Assembly (NCBI RefSeq): GCF_900110815.1
Contig: NZ_FOIT01000003.1
Span: 92,489-128,603, forward strand
Direction of reading: 5' to 3'
Origin: Aliicoccus persicus
Lineage (GTDB): Bacteria > Bacillota > Bacilli > Staphylococcales > Salinicoccaceae
Length of the DNA stretch: 36,115 nt
Under the pieces are notes generated by a model. The model had not been told where the DNA came from. It did not search any database and saw only the letters and a program-made list of their open reading frames with translations. The position numbers and the translations under genes were made by a program. Shown in pieces: positions 1 through 11,825 of the stretch (position 1 is the stretch's first letter; every line of letters begins with the position of its first letter).

Positions 1-120
1 TCTCATAAACTTGAGGGCTCACAGCTTTATGCAAAGTGCTTTCTCATAAATATGAGGAACCACAGCTTTACGCAAAGTGCTTTCTCATAAACTTGAGGGA
101 CCACAGCTTTATGCTAGCAC
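1..120. repeat. Three 41-bp tandem repeats, left end
   Basis: Three units begin at 1, 42 and 83, an exact 41-bp period; the third is cut off or diverges after about 115. Each unit has a TCTCATAAA start, a TGAG a few bases later (a short CTCA/TGAG hairpin), then CACAGCTTTA, GCAAAGTGCT. Units differ at a few scattered positions only. There are no unique spacers, so this is a minisatellite-like array and not CRISPR. It begins at the window edge and may extend further left. Confidence 0.9.
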
Positions 121-133
121 CAAAAAACCTGAC

Positions 134-162
134 AAAAAAAGACCACCTACTAAAGATGGTCC
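134..162 (-). terminator. Intrinsic terminator of the YfhF-like gene
   Basis: On the minus strand a 7-bp stem (GACCATC with GGTGGTC, one T-G pair, 7-nt loop) is followed by seven T residues. It lies just after the stop codon of the minus-strand gene ending at 179. Confidence 0.75.
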
Positions 163-178
163 CAAACTCATCAAATAA

Positions 179-1093
179 TCAATCTTTATAAATTCTATCC
201 AGTGCAACGTCCAGCGACGGATATAAAAACTTAAATTCGTTTTCTATCAATACTTCTGGTAAAACAAATTGGGAATCTAATACTAGTGTTGACATTTCCC
301 CCAAAGCAAAGCGTATTACAAACTCTGGTGTTGTAAAAAACTCTGGTTGCTCGAGTGTACTGCTCAAATACGTAGAAAAATCTTTTTGGCGAAGTGGTTC
401 TGGTGCTGTGAAGTTTACTGGCCCTTCAATATCAGAGTTGGCGAACACAAACAGCAACCCATTCACAACGTCTTCAATGTGTATCCAACTATACCACTGG
501 TTGCCTTGGCCAATCTTACCGCCAACTTTAAATTTGTACGGCAATGACATCAACTTTAATGCGCCTCGGTTTTTATCGAGAATTAGGCCAAAGCGTGCAA
601 AGACGACCCGCACGCCATATGCTCTAGCTTGCAAGGCGGTATTCTCCCATTCAGTCACCACGCTTGATAAAAAATCTTGTGGTACGAATGCATGTGATTC
701 AACAAAATGTATAGATGTACTCGGTGGATAGTAACCAATTGCACTCGCATTGACGAGGACGCCGACTTTAAATCGATTCGTAGCAATTGCTTCGACCAGC
801 ATCTTCGTCACGTTTACTCGGGATGATAAGATGCGTTTTTTATAATCATCAGTCCATCGTCTTTGCAATGAAGCACCGGCTAAATTATAGATGGCATCAA
901 TCTCTTGAGGTAGATGATCACAAAAAGATAAATCATCGGGTTGTGTGGGGTTGTATGTCACGAAAGTCACATTGTCGTAATTCTTTTTATCTTTTTGTCG
1001 CGTTAACACATAGACATTGTCATTATCTATGCTTAATGATTGAATAAGGTCTGTTCCGACCATGCCTGTGCCGCCTGTGATGAGTATATTCAT
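179..1093 (-). CDS. YfhF-like NAD(P)-binding epimerase (TIGR01777 family)
   Basis: This 304-residue protein belongs to the TIGR01777/SDR39U1 group of extended short-chain dehydrogenase-like proteins. It is a cytosolic Rossmann-fold protein whose substrate is not established. The N-terminus has the nucleotide-binding pattern TGGTGMVG at residues 6-13, then YNLAGA, and the C-terminal third looks like the DUF1731 domain usual in this family. The ATG at 1093 is preferred over upstream in-frame starts because AGGAGG lies 6-7 bases ahead of it and the glycine motif then sits at the usual place. Homologues in staphylococci (sometimes called a cell-division inhibitor homologue, without firm support) also sit beside clpP. 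It has its own terminator and is separated from clpP by another, so it is probably monocistronic. Confidence 0.88.
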   Translation of the reverse strand: MNILITGGTGMVGTDLIQSLSIDNDNVYVLTRQKDKKNYDNVTFVTYNPTQPDDLSFCDHLPQEIDAIYNLAGASLQRRWTDDYKKRILSSRVNVTKMLVEAIATNRFKVGVLVNASAIGYYPPSTSIHFVESHAFVPQDFLSSVVTEWENTALQARAYGVRVVFARFGLILDKNRGALKLMSLPYKFKVGGKIGQGNQWYSWIHIEDVVNGLLFVFANSDIEGPVNFTAPEPLRQKDFSTYLSSTLEQPEFFTTPEFVIRFALGEMSTLVLDSQFVLPEVLIENEFKFLYPSLDVALDRIYKD

Positions 1094-1153
1094 TCGTGTC
1101 CTCCTTTCAATCCAAGTATAATTTAAAAATTCAGAAAAGTGTAGCAACACAAA

Positions 1154-1190
1154 TAAAAAAACCACAACACCGGAAATCAAGTGTTGTGGT
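1154..1190 (-). terminator. Intrinsic terminator of clpP
   Basis: A perfect 10-bp inverted repeat, ACCACAACAC (1161-1170) and GTGTTGTGGT (1181-1190), is followed on the minus strand by a run of seven T. It begins about 10 bases after the clpP stop and separates clpP from the downstream YfhF-like gene. Confidence 0.9.
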
Positions 1191-1200
1191 CATTATTAAA

Positions 1201-1794
1201 CTATTTCTCTAAGTCTGATGGTTCCATTACATCATCGATTAAACCATATTTCTTCGCGTCTTCTGCACTCATGAAGAAGTCACGGTCTGTGTCTTTTTCA
1301 ATTTTAGTCAATTTTTGACCCGTACGCTCAGCAAGAATTTTATTTAATTTCTCACGTGTTTTCAAAATGTGTTTTGCAGCAATTTCAATTTCTGTGGCTT
1401 GACCTTGCGCACCACCAAGTGGTTGGTGAATCATAATTTCAGCATTCGGTAATGCAAAACGTTTACCTTTTGTCCCTGCTGCAAGTAGGAATGACCCCAT
1501 TGAAGCAGCGAGACCGATTGCAATTGTTTGAACATCAGGTTTGATGTGTTGAATTGTATCGTAAATTGCCATACCAGCTGTTACGCTTCCGCCTGGTGAA
1601 TTAATGTAAAGATAAATATCCTTATCCGCATCTTGTGCTTGTAGGAATAACAATTGGCTGACAACAGAGTTTGCAACGTTATCATCAATTGGTGAACCGA
1701 TCATGATGATTCTATCTTTTAATAATCTTGAATAAATATCATATGCACGTTCACCACGGTTAGTTTGTTCAATAACTGTAGGTATTAAATTCAT
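1201..1794 (-). CDS. clpP: ATP-dependent Clp protease proteolytic subunit
   Basis: ClpP is the serine peptidase core of the cytosolic ClpXP/ClpCP proteases. The 197-residue length is typical. The catalytic triad is visible: Ser98 in GLAASMGSF, His123 in MIHQPLGG and Asp172 in [11 protein letters not shown]. The N-terminal [10 protein letters not shown] is the conserved axial-loop start. An AAGGAGAG ribosome binding site precedes the ATG. A CtsR-type operator lies about 58-74 bp upstream of the start, so heat-shock and protein-stress control by CtsR is expected. It is transcribed alone, with a strong terminator right after it. Confidence 0.98.
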   Translation of the reverse strand: MNLIPTVIEQTNRGERAYDIYSRLLKDRIIMIGSPIDDNVANSVVSQLLFLQAQDADKDIYLYINSPGGSVTAGMAIYDTIQHIKPDVQTIAIGLAASMGSFLLAAGTKGKRFALPNAEIMIHQPLGGAQGQATEIEIAAKHILKTREKLNKILAERTGQKLTKIEKDTDRDFFMSAEDAKKYGLIDDVMEPSDLEK

Positions 1795-1851
1795 AATATC
1801 TCTCCTTAAAAATGTATCTTCTTTAATGTACTGACTATATTAAAACACATT

Positions 1852-1868
1852 AGTCAATTAAGGTCAAA
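1852..1868 (+). promoter_or_regulatory. CtsR operator upstream of clpP
   Basis: The sequence AGTCAAT-TAA-GGTCAAA matches the tandem heptad CtsR box (RGTCAAA-NAN-RGTCAAA) with one mismatch. Read on the minus strand, the two heptads supply TTGACC and TTGACT, so the operator overlaps the probable -35 of the clpP promoter; a TAATAT-like -10 follows near 1837-1842. Confidence 0.85.
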
Positions 1869-1916
1869 AAATACGAATGACTCTTCTTAACTATATTATT
1901 ACGAATGTTTTCAAAC

Positions 1917-1943
1917 TTGTCATGTGATATGATACTCTATACT
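1917..1943 (+). promoter_or_regulatory. Possible tRNA-Arg promoter
   Basis: TTGTCA (1917-1922) and TATACT (1938-1943) lie 15 bp apart, which is short, and 17 bp ahead of the mature tRNA start. It is the best promoter-like pair in the gap, but weak. Confidence 0.3.
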
Positions 1944-1959
1944 TGCTATAAAAAAATCT

Positions 1960-2031
1960 GTCTCCGTAGTGTAATGGATAACACGTAAGATTCCGGTTCT
2001 TGAGATGGGGGTTCGATCCCCCCCGGAGACG
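1960..2031 (+). tRNA. tRNA-Arg (anticodon CCG)
   Basis: A full cloverleaf can be drawn. The acceptor stem is GTCTCCG (1960-1966) with CGGAGAC (2024-2030). The D stem is GTGT/ACAC. The anticodon stem TAAGA/TCTTG encloses the loop TTCCGGT, with CCG at 1993-1995. The T arm is GGGGG-TTCGATC-CCCCC, and G2031 is the discriminator. CCA is not encoded. It reads CGG arginine codons. Confidence 0.95.
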
Positions 2032-2064
2032 CTAAACAAAAGTTACATAAAGGGCGGTGAGTGT

Positions 2065-2856
2065 ATGAATGAAGTTGAAGTGGTCGAGGTGCCGAGGGCC
2101 GAGGAAGAATATAGTGAGTCCTTCGTGCGTTCGGTCTTTTTTGTGTCGATTAATGCTGGGAAAGTATTGTTAGAGAGTGGTGCAGAGACGTACAGAATTG
2201 AAGATACGATGACGCGAATTGCATCGGCTTACGGCATTGCAAACACGCAAGTTTTCGTGACGCCAACGGTGATCATCTTCTCCATCAATGATTACTCCCT
2301 AACACAAACCGTTAGAATTGATGAGCGTTTTAATAACTTGGCACGTGTCATTGAAATCAATGGATTATCACGTGAAATTTCTAATGGATTGCCGATTAAA
2401 AAAGCCATTGAACGTTTAGAAACAATACACGAAACACCGTCGTTACCATTATGGATCATGATAATCGCTGCAGGATTGGCATCTGCCATGTTTCTCATCA
2501 TGTTTAACGGCGTACCGAGCGATATGCTCATCGCATTCATTGGTGGCGCTGGTGCGTTACTCATTAACGAATCGATGCTGCGCTACACACGGATAAAATT
2601 TTTTACAGAGTTTTTTGCATCATTCTATGTTGCAATCACCGCAACGATTTATATAGCTATAGGGTTTTCATTAACAGAAATGTTGAACACAATTATCATC
2701 GCAAGTGTCATGCCACTTGTACCTGGTGTACTGATTACTAATGCAGTGCGCGAGATGATTCGCGGACACTTGATGGCAGGAGCGACGAAAGGTATCGAAG
2801 CGATGTTAACTGCTGTCGCAATTGGTGTCGGCGTCGGTGTGGTCTTTATCATTTAA
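2065..2856 (+). CDS. ThrE-type exporter, large subunit (PF06738-like)
   Basis: This 263-residue membrane protein resembles the N-terminal part of the threonine/serine exporter ThrE (DUF1212/PF06738). A soluble N-terminal region of about 120 residues includes the family-like stretch NAGKVLLESGAETYRIEDTM, and four or five hydrophobic segments follow (about residues 128-263). The conserved MPLVPGVLITNAVREM motif is present. The chosen ATG at 2065 follows a weak AAGGGCGG; longer in-frame reading would run back into the tRNA. The small partner gene follows 13 bp later, the split arrangement seen in Firmicutes. The substrate is inferred from the family and not shown here. Confidence 0.88.
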   Translation: MNEVEVVEVPRAEEEYSESFVRSVFFVSINAGKVLLESGAETYRIEDTMTRIASAYGIANTQVFVTPTVIIFSINDYSLTQTVRIDERFNNLARVIEINGLSREISNGLPIKKAIERLETIHETPSLPLWIMIIAAGLASAMFLIMFNGVPSDMLIAFIGGAGALLINESMLRYTRIKFFTEFFASFYVAITATIYIAIGFSLTEMLNTIIIASVMPLVPGVLITNAVREMIRGHLMAGATKGIEAMLTAVAIGVGVGVVFII

Positions 2857-2869
2857 AAGGAGGGATAAT

Positions 2870-3316
2870 ATGGAATACATTCTGCAATTTTTATTGGCAT
2901 TTGGTGCGACGATTGGATTTGGTGTTATGTTTAATGCACCGAAAAATGTGCTCATCTACTGTGGGTTAGCCGGTGGTGTGGGGTGGATTATTTATACCGT
3001 TGTCATGAACACGATAGATCAAAATATAATTGCTGCGTTTTTAGGCAGTTTTGTGTTGACGATTATCTCTCTCCTATTCGCACGTCGACTAAAAACGCCT
3101 GTTATTGTATTCATTGTCTGTGGTATTATCCCGCTCGTACCAGGTGGACTCGCATATCAAGCCATGCGACATATTGTGACGAATGACTATCAGCTTGCGA
3201 TTGAATTTATCTTCCAAGTTGGACTTGTATCGGGTGCAATCGCAATCGGAATTATCTTCGCCGAGACATTGAATCAAGTTTATTACGGCATTAAAGGAAA
3301 GTTGGTACGGTCGTGA
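2870..3316 (+). CDS. ThrE-type exporter, small subunit (PF12821-like)
   Basis: This 148-residue integral membrane protein has four to five hydrophobic segments and resembles the ThrE C-terminal domain family (DUF3815/PF12821). The motif CGIIPLVPGGLAYQAM parallels MPLVPGVLITNA in its upstream partner. The ATG at 2870 has a strong AAAGGAGGG site. It lies 13 bp after the large subunit, and its stop overlaps the next gene's GTG start, so the three genes should form one operon. The two subunits presumably form one exporter in the cytoplasmic membrane. Confidence 0.88.
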   Translation: MEYILQFLLAFGATIGFGVMFNAPKNVLIYCGLAGGVGWIIYTVVMNTIDQNIIAAFLGSFVLTIISLLFARRLKTPVIVFIVCGIIPLVPGGLAYQAMRHIVTNDYQLAIEFIFQVGLVSGAIAIGIIFAETLNQVYYGIKGKLVRS

Positions 3317-3555
3317 AGCTAAATTTTTATACGCGAAACAATTGTATGAATTGCGATGATGGTGAAATACAGCTTGCGCTGGCACTGGAAGACTATCCTG
3401 ATGTCATAGTAGAGAAAATCGATATTGATACGTCTGACGCACTTCTACAGAAGTATATGTTGGAAGTACCAGTTGTGGAACACAGAGGGAAAGTCATTCA
3501 ATATGGGCAGATTGATTTCGTTACGATTTTAGAATATGTTGAGAAAAATATTTAA
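3313..3555 (+). CDS. Glutaredoxin-like thiol-redox protein (DUF836-like)
   Basis: This 80-residue protein has a glutaredoxin/thioredoxin fold pattern: an initial beta strand (LNFYTR), the redox motif C11-M-N-C14, and a cis-proline segment EVPVVEHRG. It resembles the DUF836 (PF05768) group, whose partner is unknown. The start is a GTG at 3313 that overlaps the upstream stop (GTGA), which suggests translational coupling to the exporter genes. It is the last gene before the glycolytic regulator. A role in reducing a specific partner is family inference only. Confidence 0.82.
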   Translation: MKLNFYTRNNCMNCDDGEIQLALALEDYPDVIVEKIDIDTSDALLQKYMLEVPVVEHRGKVIQYGQIDFVTILEYVEKNI

Positions 3556-3564
3556 ATAAAATGA

Positions 3565-3592
3565 TTGCACTCTAACCATTTCATGGTATAGT
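3565..3592 (+). promoter_or_regulatory. cggR-gapA promoter
   Basis: TTGCAC (3565-3570) and TATAGT (3587-3592) are separated by 16 bp, and TGG directly before the -10 gives an extended -10. The predicted start near 3599 lies just ahead of the CggR operator, so bound CggR would sit downstream of the start site. Confidence 0.75.
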
Positions 3593-3610
3593 AAGAGTGT
3601 GATTATTTTT

Positions 3611-3644
3611 TGTCCCTATCGGGACGTATTTGTCCCACGAGGGA
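3611..3644 (+). promoter_or_regulatory. CggR operator, two 20-bp-spaced copies
   Basis: Two copies of TGTCCC-N4-GGGA begin at 3611 and 3631, exactly 20 bp apart. The intervening CGGGAC and TGTC blocks match the building blocks of the B. subtilis CggR operator (CGGGAC and TGTC direct repeats). The second copy runs into the GGGAGGAG ribosome binding site of cggR. Binding here would block elongation and possibly initiation of translation, and would be relieved by fructose-1,6-bisphosphate as known for CggR. Confidence 0.85.
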
Positions 3645-3654
3645 GGAGCGTTGC

Positions 3655-4683
3655 ATGAAATATGAACATTTAAAGTTGTTAAATCGTGTTGCACCTGATT
3701 TAATCACACAGCTCAATCGAAGGTATTTGATTCTAAAAGAGGTTAAAGCACATGCGCCGATTGGTAGGCGTGCTTTGTCTGAAAAGACAGGCGTAACCGA
3801 ACGTCTCATTCGCAAAGAAATAGATTATCTACAATCGATTGACCTCGTCAAGGTAGAACAAAAAGGAATTACTTTAACTCACGAGAACAGTCATTTAACA
3901 GAACAACTCGAAACATTTTTAGCACCACTTTCGGAGAACGAAATACTTGGCAGACAACTGAGAAGCATTTACAACATTGCAGGATTCTATGTCATTTCTG
4001 GTGATGCGGATGCCAATCAATCCACAAAAGATGGATTGGCGAAGGTGACGGCGGAGCTTTTATCTCGCGTGTTAACGGATGGTGCAATTGTTTCCGTAAC
4101 AGGTGGATCAACGATGGCGTCTCTCAGTGACTATTTAAAACCAGCAGTGAAAGATTTACTGTTTGTTCCTGCGCGCGGTGGACTCGGTGAGAGCAATCAC
4201 TTTCAGGCCAACTCGATCGCTAGTGCATTAGGAGAAGCAACGGGTGGAATGCACCGATTATTGCATGCACCGGACTACTTAAGTAAATCAACACTTGAGT
4301 CATTGATGCATGAACCAGATGTGAAAGAGATTATTCAGTTGAATCAGCAATCTGATTTCGTGATACACGGAATTGGGGAACCATTTACGATGGCATCACG
4401 CCGCCATTCACCTGAAGGTGAAGTGGAGATTTTAAAGCGCAACAAGGCAGTTACAGAAGCGTTTGGATTTTATTTTGATGAACATGGAAATGTTGTTCAT
4501 CGTATAAAAACTGTCGGTATACAAATGGAAGACTTGGCACAAAAGAAACAAGTATTTGCTGTTGCGGGTGGAACGAGCAAACAAGAGGCAATTGAAACGT
4601 ATTTAAAAATTGCACCAAAGAATACTGTATTAATTACTGATGAAGCAGTCGGAGAATATTTAATGAAAAATAGGAGGCCATAA
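3655..4683 (+). CDS. cggR: Central glycolytic genes regulator CggR (GapR)
   Basis: This 342-residue SorC/DeoR-type repressor matches CggR in length. It has an N-terminal winged helix-turn-helix (about residues 22-75: RYLILKEVKAHAPIGRRAL then TGVTERLIRKEID) and a C-terminal sugar-phosphate-binding domain (PF04198) starting near residue 100. That domain contains ISGDADANQ, VTGGSTM and the closing VAGGTSKQEAI. It senses fructose-1,6-bisphosphate. The ATG at 3655 follows GGAGG; longer in-frame starts would overlap the operator. gapA starts 3 bp after its stop, so the pair is co-transcribed and the regulator controls its own operon. Confidence 0.96.
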   Translation: MKYEHLKLLNRVAPDLITQLNRRYLILKEVKAHAPIGRRALSEKTGVTERLIRKEIDYLQSIDLVKVEQKGITLTHENSHLTEQLETFLAPLSENEILGRQLRSIYNIAGFYVISGDADANQSTKDGLAKVTAELLSRVLTDGAIVSVTGGSTMASLSDYLKPAVKDLLFVPARGGLGESNHFQANSIASALGEATGGMHRLLHAPDYLSKSTLESLMHEPDVKEIIQLNQQSDFVIHGIGEPFTMASRRHSPEGEVEILKRNKAVTEAFGFYFDEHGNVVHRIKTVGIQMEDLAQKKQVFAVAGGTSKQEAIETYLKIAPKNTVLITDEAVGEYLMKNRRP

Positions 4684-4686
4684 ATT

Positions 4687-5691
4687 ATGGTAAAAGTAGC
4701 GATTAATGGATTTGGACGTATTGGACGTATTGTTGCAAGAGAAATGAAAGATTTTCCTGAGTTAGAACTCGTAGCTGTAAATGATTTAACGGATGATGAC
4801 TTTTTAGCGCACTTATTTAAATATGATACTGCGCATGGTCCTTACAAAGGAACAATTGAAAACATCGAAGGCGGATTTAAAATCGATGGTAAGGAAATCA
4901 AATCATTTAATGAAGAAGACCCAACGAAGTTACCTTGGGGTGAACTCGATGTGGATATCGTACTTGAATGTACAGGATTTTTTACATCAGAAGAAGGTGC
5001 AAACAAACATATTGAAGCAGGTGCCAAACGCGTGCTCATTTCTGCGCCAGCAAAAGACTCAAGTATTAAACAAATTGTGTACGGTGTGAACGAAGGTGTA
5101 TTAGATGGCACGGAAACAATCGTTTCTGCGGCGAGTTGTACAACAAACTGTTTAGCACCTATGGCACAAGCATTGCATGAAGAATTCGGTATTGAAAATG
5201 GTTTGATGACGACGATTCATGCATATACGGGTGACCAAAACACATTGGATGGTCCACACAGAAAAGGAGACTACCGCCGTGCACGTGCTGCAGCGGAAAA
5301 TATCGTACCGAACTCAACGGGTGCTGCGAAAGCGATTGGCATTGTTATTCCAGAATTAAACGGTAAGCTTGATGGTGGTGCACAGCGCGTACCAGTTATG
5401 ACGGGTTCTTTAACAGAGCTTACTGCGACGTTATCAAACTCAACATCAGTTGAAGAATTAAATCAAGTGATGAAATCACGTGAGAATGATTCTTATGCTT
5501 ACAATGAGGATGAAATCGTCTCAAGTGATATTATCAGCACGAAAGCTGGATCAATTTTCGATGCGACTCAAACGCGTGTGATTGATGTAGATGGTAAACA
5601 GCTTGTACGTGTCGTTGCTTGGTATGATAACGAAATGGGTTACTCAACACAGATGTTAAGAGTGCTCAATCACATGGCGACAAATAAATAA
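4687..5691 (+). CDS. gapA: Glyceraldehyde-3-phosphate dehydrogenase, NAD-dependent
   Basis: GapA oxidises glyceraldehyde-3-phosphate to 1,3-bisphosphoglycerate in glycolysis. The 334 residues begin with the Rossmann motif INGFGRIGR. Asp33 in VNDL indicates NAD preference. The catalytic Cys151 is in ASCTTNC and His178 in TIHAYTGDQ. It sits 3 bp after cggR with a GGAGG site ahead of the ATG, so it is the direct target of CggR. A strong terminator right after it separates it from pgk, so gapA can be expressed at a different level from the remaining glycolytic genes. Confidence 0.98.
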   Translation: MVKVAINGFGRIGRIVAREMKDFPELELVAVNDLTDDDFLAHLFKYDTAHGPYKGTIENIEGGFKIDGKEIKSFNEEDPTKLPWGELDVDIVLECTGFFTSEEGANKHIEAGAKRVLISAPAKDSSIKQIVYGVNEGVLDGTETIVSAASCTTNCLAPMAQALHEEFGIENGLMTTIHAYTGDQNTLDGPHRKGDYRRARAAAENIVPNSTGAAKAIGIVIPELNGKLDGGAQRVPVMTGSLTELTATLSNSTSVEELNQVMKSRENDSYAYNEDEIVSSDIISTKAGSIFDATQTRVIDVDGKQLVRVVAWYDNEMGYSTQMLRVLNHMATNK

Positions 5692-5700
5692 AAAATGATG

Positions 5701-5732
5701 ACGAGTGGGATTATAATCTCACTCGTTTTTTC
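5701..5732 (+). terminator. Terminator between gapA and pgk
   Basis: A near-perfect 26-base inverted repeat (5701-5726, arms ACGAGTG and CACTCGT extended by GATT/AATC) is followed by six T. It starts 9 bp after the gapA stop. Confidence 0.9.
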
Positions 5733-5744
5733 ATGTGTTTCATG

Positions 5745-5750
5745 TATACT
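5745..5750 (+). promoter_or_regulatory. Possible pgk promoter (-10 only)
   Basis: TATACT at 5745-5750 lies 40 bp ahead of pgk and just after the gapA terminator. No convincing -35 is seen at the right distance. It is the best candidate for independent transcription of pgk-tpiA-gpmI. Confidence 0.35.
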
Positions 5751-5789
5751 TAGAGAGGAGAAATTAAAATAAAAAGGAGTCAAATACCC

Positions 5790-9268
<3,479 letters not shown>

Positions 9269-9294
9269 TATAAGGGTAAAAATTTAACACATAA

Positions 9295-10605
<1,311 letters not shown>

Positions 10606-10640
10606 AATAATTCAAGTATATTTCAATTGCATTACAATAT

Positions 10641-10660
10641 GCGTTACTTATTGATAACGC
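10641..10660. repeat. Inverted repeat over the secG -35
   Basis: GCGTTA (10641-10646) and TAACGC (10655-10660) form a perfect 6-bp inverted repeat with an 8-bp centre, overlapping the TTGATA -35 of the secG promoter. It may be an operator or a weak transcription stop after eno; no T tract follows. Confidence 0.4.
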
Positions 10661-10679
10661 CGTTATATATTGCTATAAT
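10651..10679 (+). promoter_or_regulatory. secG promoter
   Basis: TTGATA (10651-10656), a 17-bp spacer and TATAAT (10674-10679) with TGC directly ahead form a near-consensus sigma-A promoter with an extended -10. It lies 34 bp ahead of the secG start. Confidence 0.85.
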
Positions 10680-10713
10680 ATCACTGTTACTAAGCGTCGG
10701 AGGGATTACATTA

Positions 10714-10944
10714 ATGAACACAACTTTAATCATTTTACTAATCATTATCTCGATATCATTAATCACAGTGGTATTACTTCAATCAGGTAAGAGTGCAGGT
10801 TTATCCGGTGCGATCAGCGGTGGCGCTGAGCAATTATTCGGTAAACAAAAAGCACGTGGTATGGACTTGATGCTACACCGAGTGACTATTTTATTATCAA
10901 TCATGTTTTTCGGATTGTTAATGTTAATTACTTATATATATTAA
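10714..10944 (+). CDS. secG: Preprotein translocase subunit SecG
   Basis: This 76-residue membrane protein has two hydrophobic segments (about residues 3-22 and 53-75) around the conserved loop [24 protein letters not shown]. This is the SecG pattern, an accessory subunit of the SecYEG channel. The ATG at 10714 has GGAGGG ahead of it and gives the normal SecG length. The position between eno and est-rnr-smpB is conserved in staphylococci. Its own promoter and terminator make it monocistronic. Confidence 0.95.
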   Translation: MNTTLIILLIIISISLITVVLLQSGKSAGLSGAISGGAEQLFGKQKARGMDLMLHRVTILLSIMFFGLLMLITYIY

Positions 10945-10985
10945 TGAATCAATAGAATATTCAAAATTGTATTGAACGGGATTTT

Positions 10986-11025
10986 ATAGCGTACGGAATC
11001 ATGATGATTCTGTGCGCTATTTTTA
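10986..11025 (+). terminator. Terminator after secG
   Basis: A long imperfect stem from ATAGCGTACGGAATC to GATTCTGTGCGCTAT ends in TTTTT. Confidence 0.88.
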
Positions 11026-11077
11026 TTCGACTTTTTCATGTAGAATTAATTTAAAGAGATGAAAGTAGGGTAAAGAG

Positions 11078-11812
11078 ATGAAGATACAACTACCAAAACC
11101 GTTTTACTTCGAAGGAGAAGCAGATTTTGCGGTACTTTTATTGCATGGATTTACAGGAAATTCATCAGATGTAAGACAGCTTGGCCGATTCTTAGAGAAG
11201 CAAAATATTACATCGATGGCGCCACATTATGAAGGTCATGCTGAAGATCCCAAAAACATATTAAATGCATCCCCACATGTGTGGTGGTCTCAAGTTGTTG
11301 AAAGTTACGAGTCACTCAAAGAAAAAGGATTCGACACAATTTATGTGTTTGGTGTATCACTCGGCGGTGTTTATGCATTGAGACTTGCTGCTGAAAAAGG
11401 AGTAGCAGGTGTATCGACGATTTGTTCACCGATGTTTTTAAAAGAAGATGTAGAACTCTTTGAAAGCTTTAAAACGTACGCGAGAACGTTTAAAAAACTT
11501 GAAGGCAAAGACGAAGAAACGATAGAAAACGAAATATCAACTTACGAAAAAACGAATGTGTTTGATGAAATAAGAGAAGTAATTCAACATACGAAGGACC
11601 GATTGGAAGACGTCTATGACTCGGTACTCGTCGTCCAATCAAAACATGATCCAGTGATCAATCCAGAGTCAGGAAATATTATTTACGACAATATCTCATC
11701 CGACGATAAAGATCTGATGTGGCTTGAAAAGAGTGGGCATGTACCGACGATAGATGTTGAAAAACAAGAATTGTTTGAGCGGCTGTTAGCGTTTATTCAT
11801 GAACAGCAGTAA
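11078..11812 (+). CDS. est: Carboxylesterase (alpha/beta hydrolase, Est/YvaK type)
   Basis: This 244-residue cytosolic alpha/beta hydrolase hydrolyses short acyl esters in characterised relatives (Geobacillus Est30). Visible features are the oxyanion segment LLLHGFTGNS, the nucleophile Ser94 in GVSLGG, Asp191 in SKHDPVI and His221 in SGHVPTID. It lies directly ahead of rnr (13 bp between stop and start), the conserved secG-est-rnr-smpB order of Firmicutes. The physiological substrate is unknown. Confidence 0.93.
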   Translation: MKIQLPKPFYFEGEADFAVLLLHGFTGNSSDVRQLGRFLEKQNITSMAPHYEGHAEDPKNILNASPHVWWSQVVESYESLKEKGFDTIYVFGVSLGGVYALRLAAEKGVAGVSTICSPMFLKEDVELFESFKTYARTFKKLEGKDEETIENEISTYEKTNVFDEIREVIQHTKDRLEDVYDSVLVVQSKHDPVINPESGNIIYDNISSDDKDLMWLEKSGHVPTIDVEKQELFERLLAFIHEQQ

Positions 11813-11825
11813 TAGGGAGGATACT

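Noticed and set aside
1-120. CRISPR array at the left edge
   Set aside because: The units are contiguous 41-bp copies with no unique spacers, and no cas gene is near.
408-1047. Plus-strand frames opposite the epimerase gene
   Set aside because: Antisense shadows with no ribosome binding site and no family resemblance.
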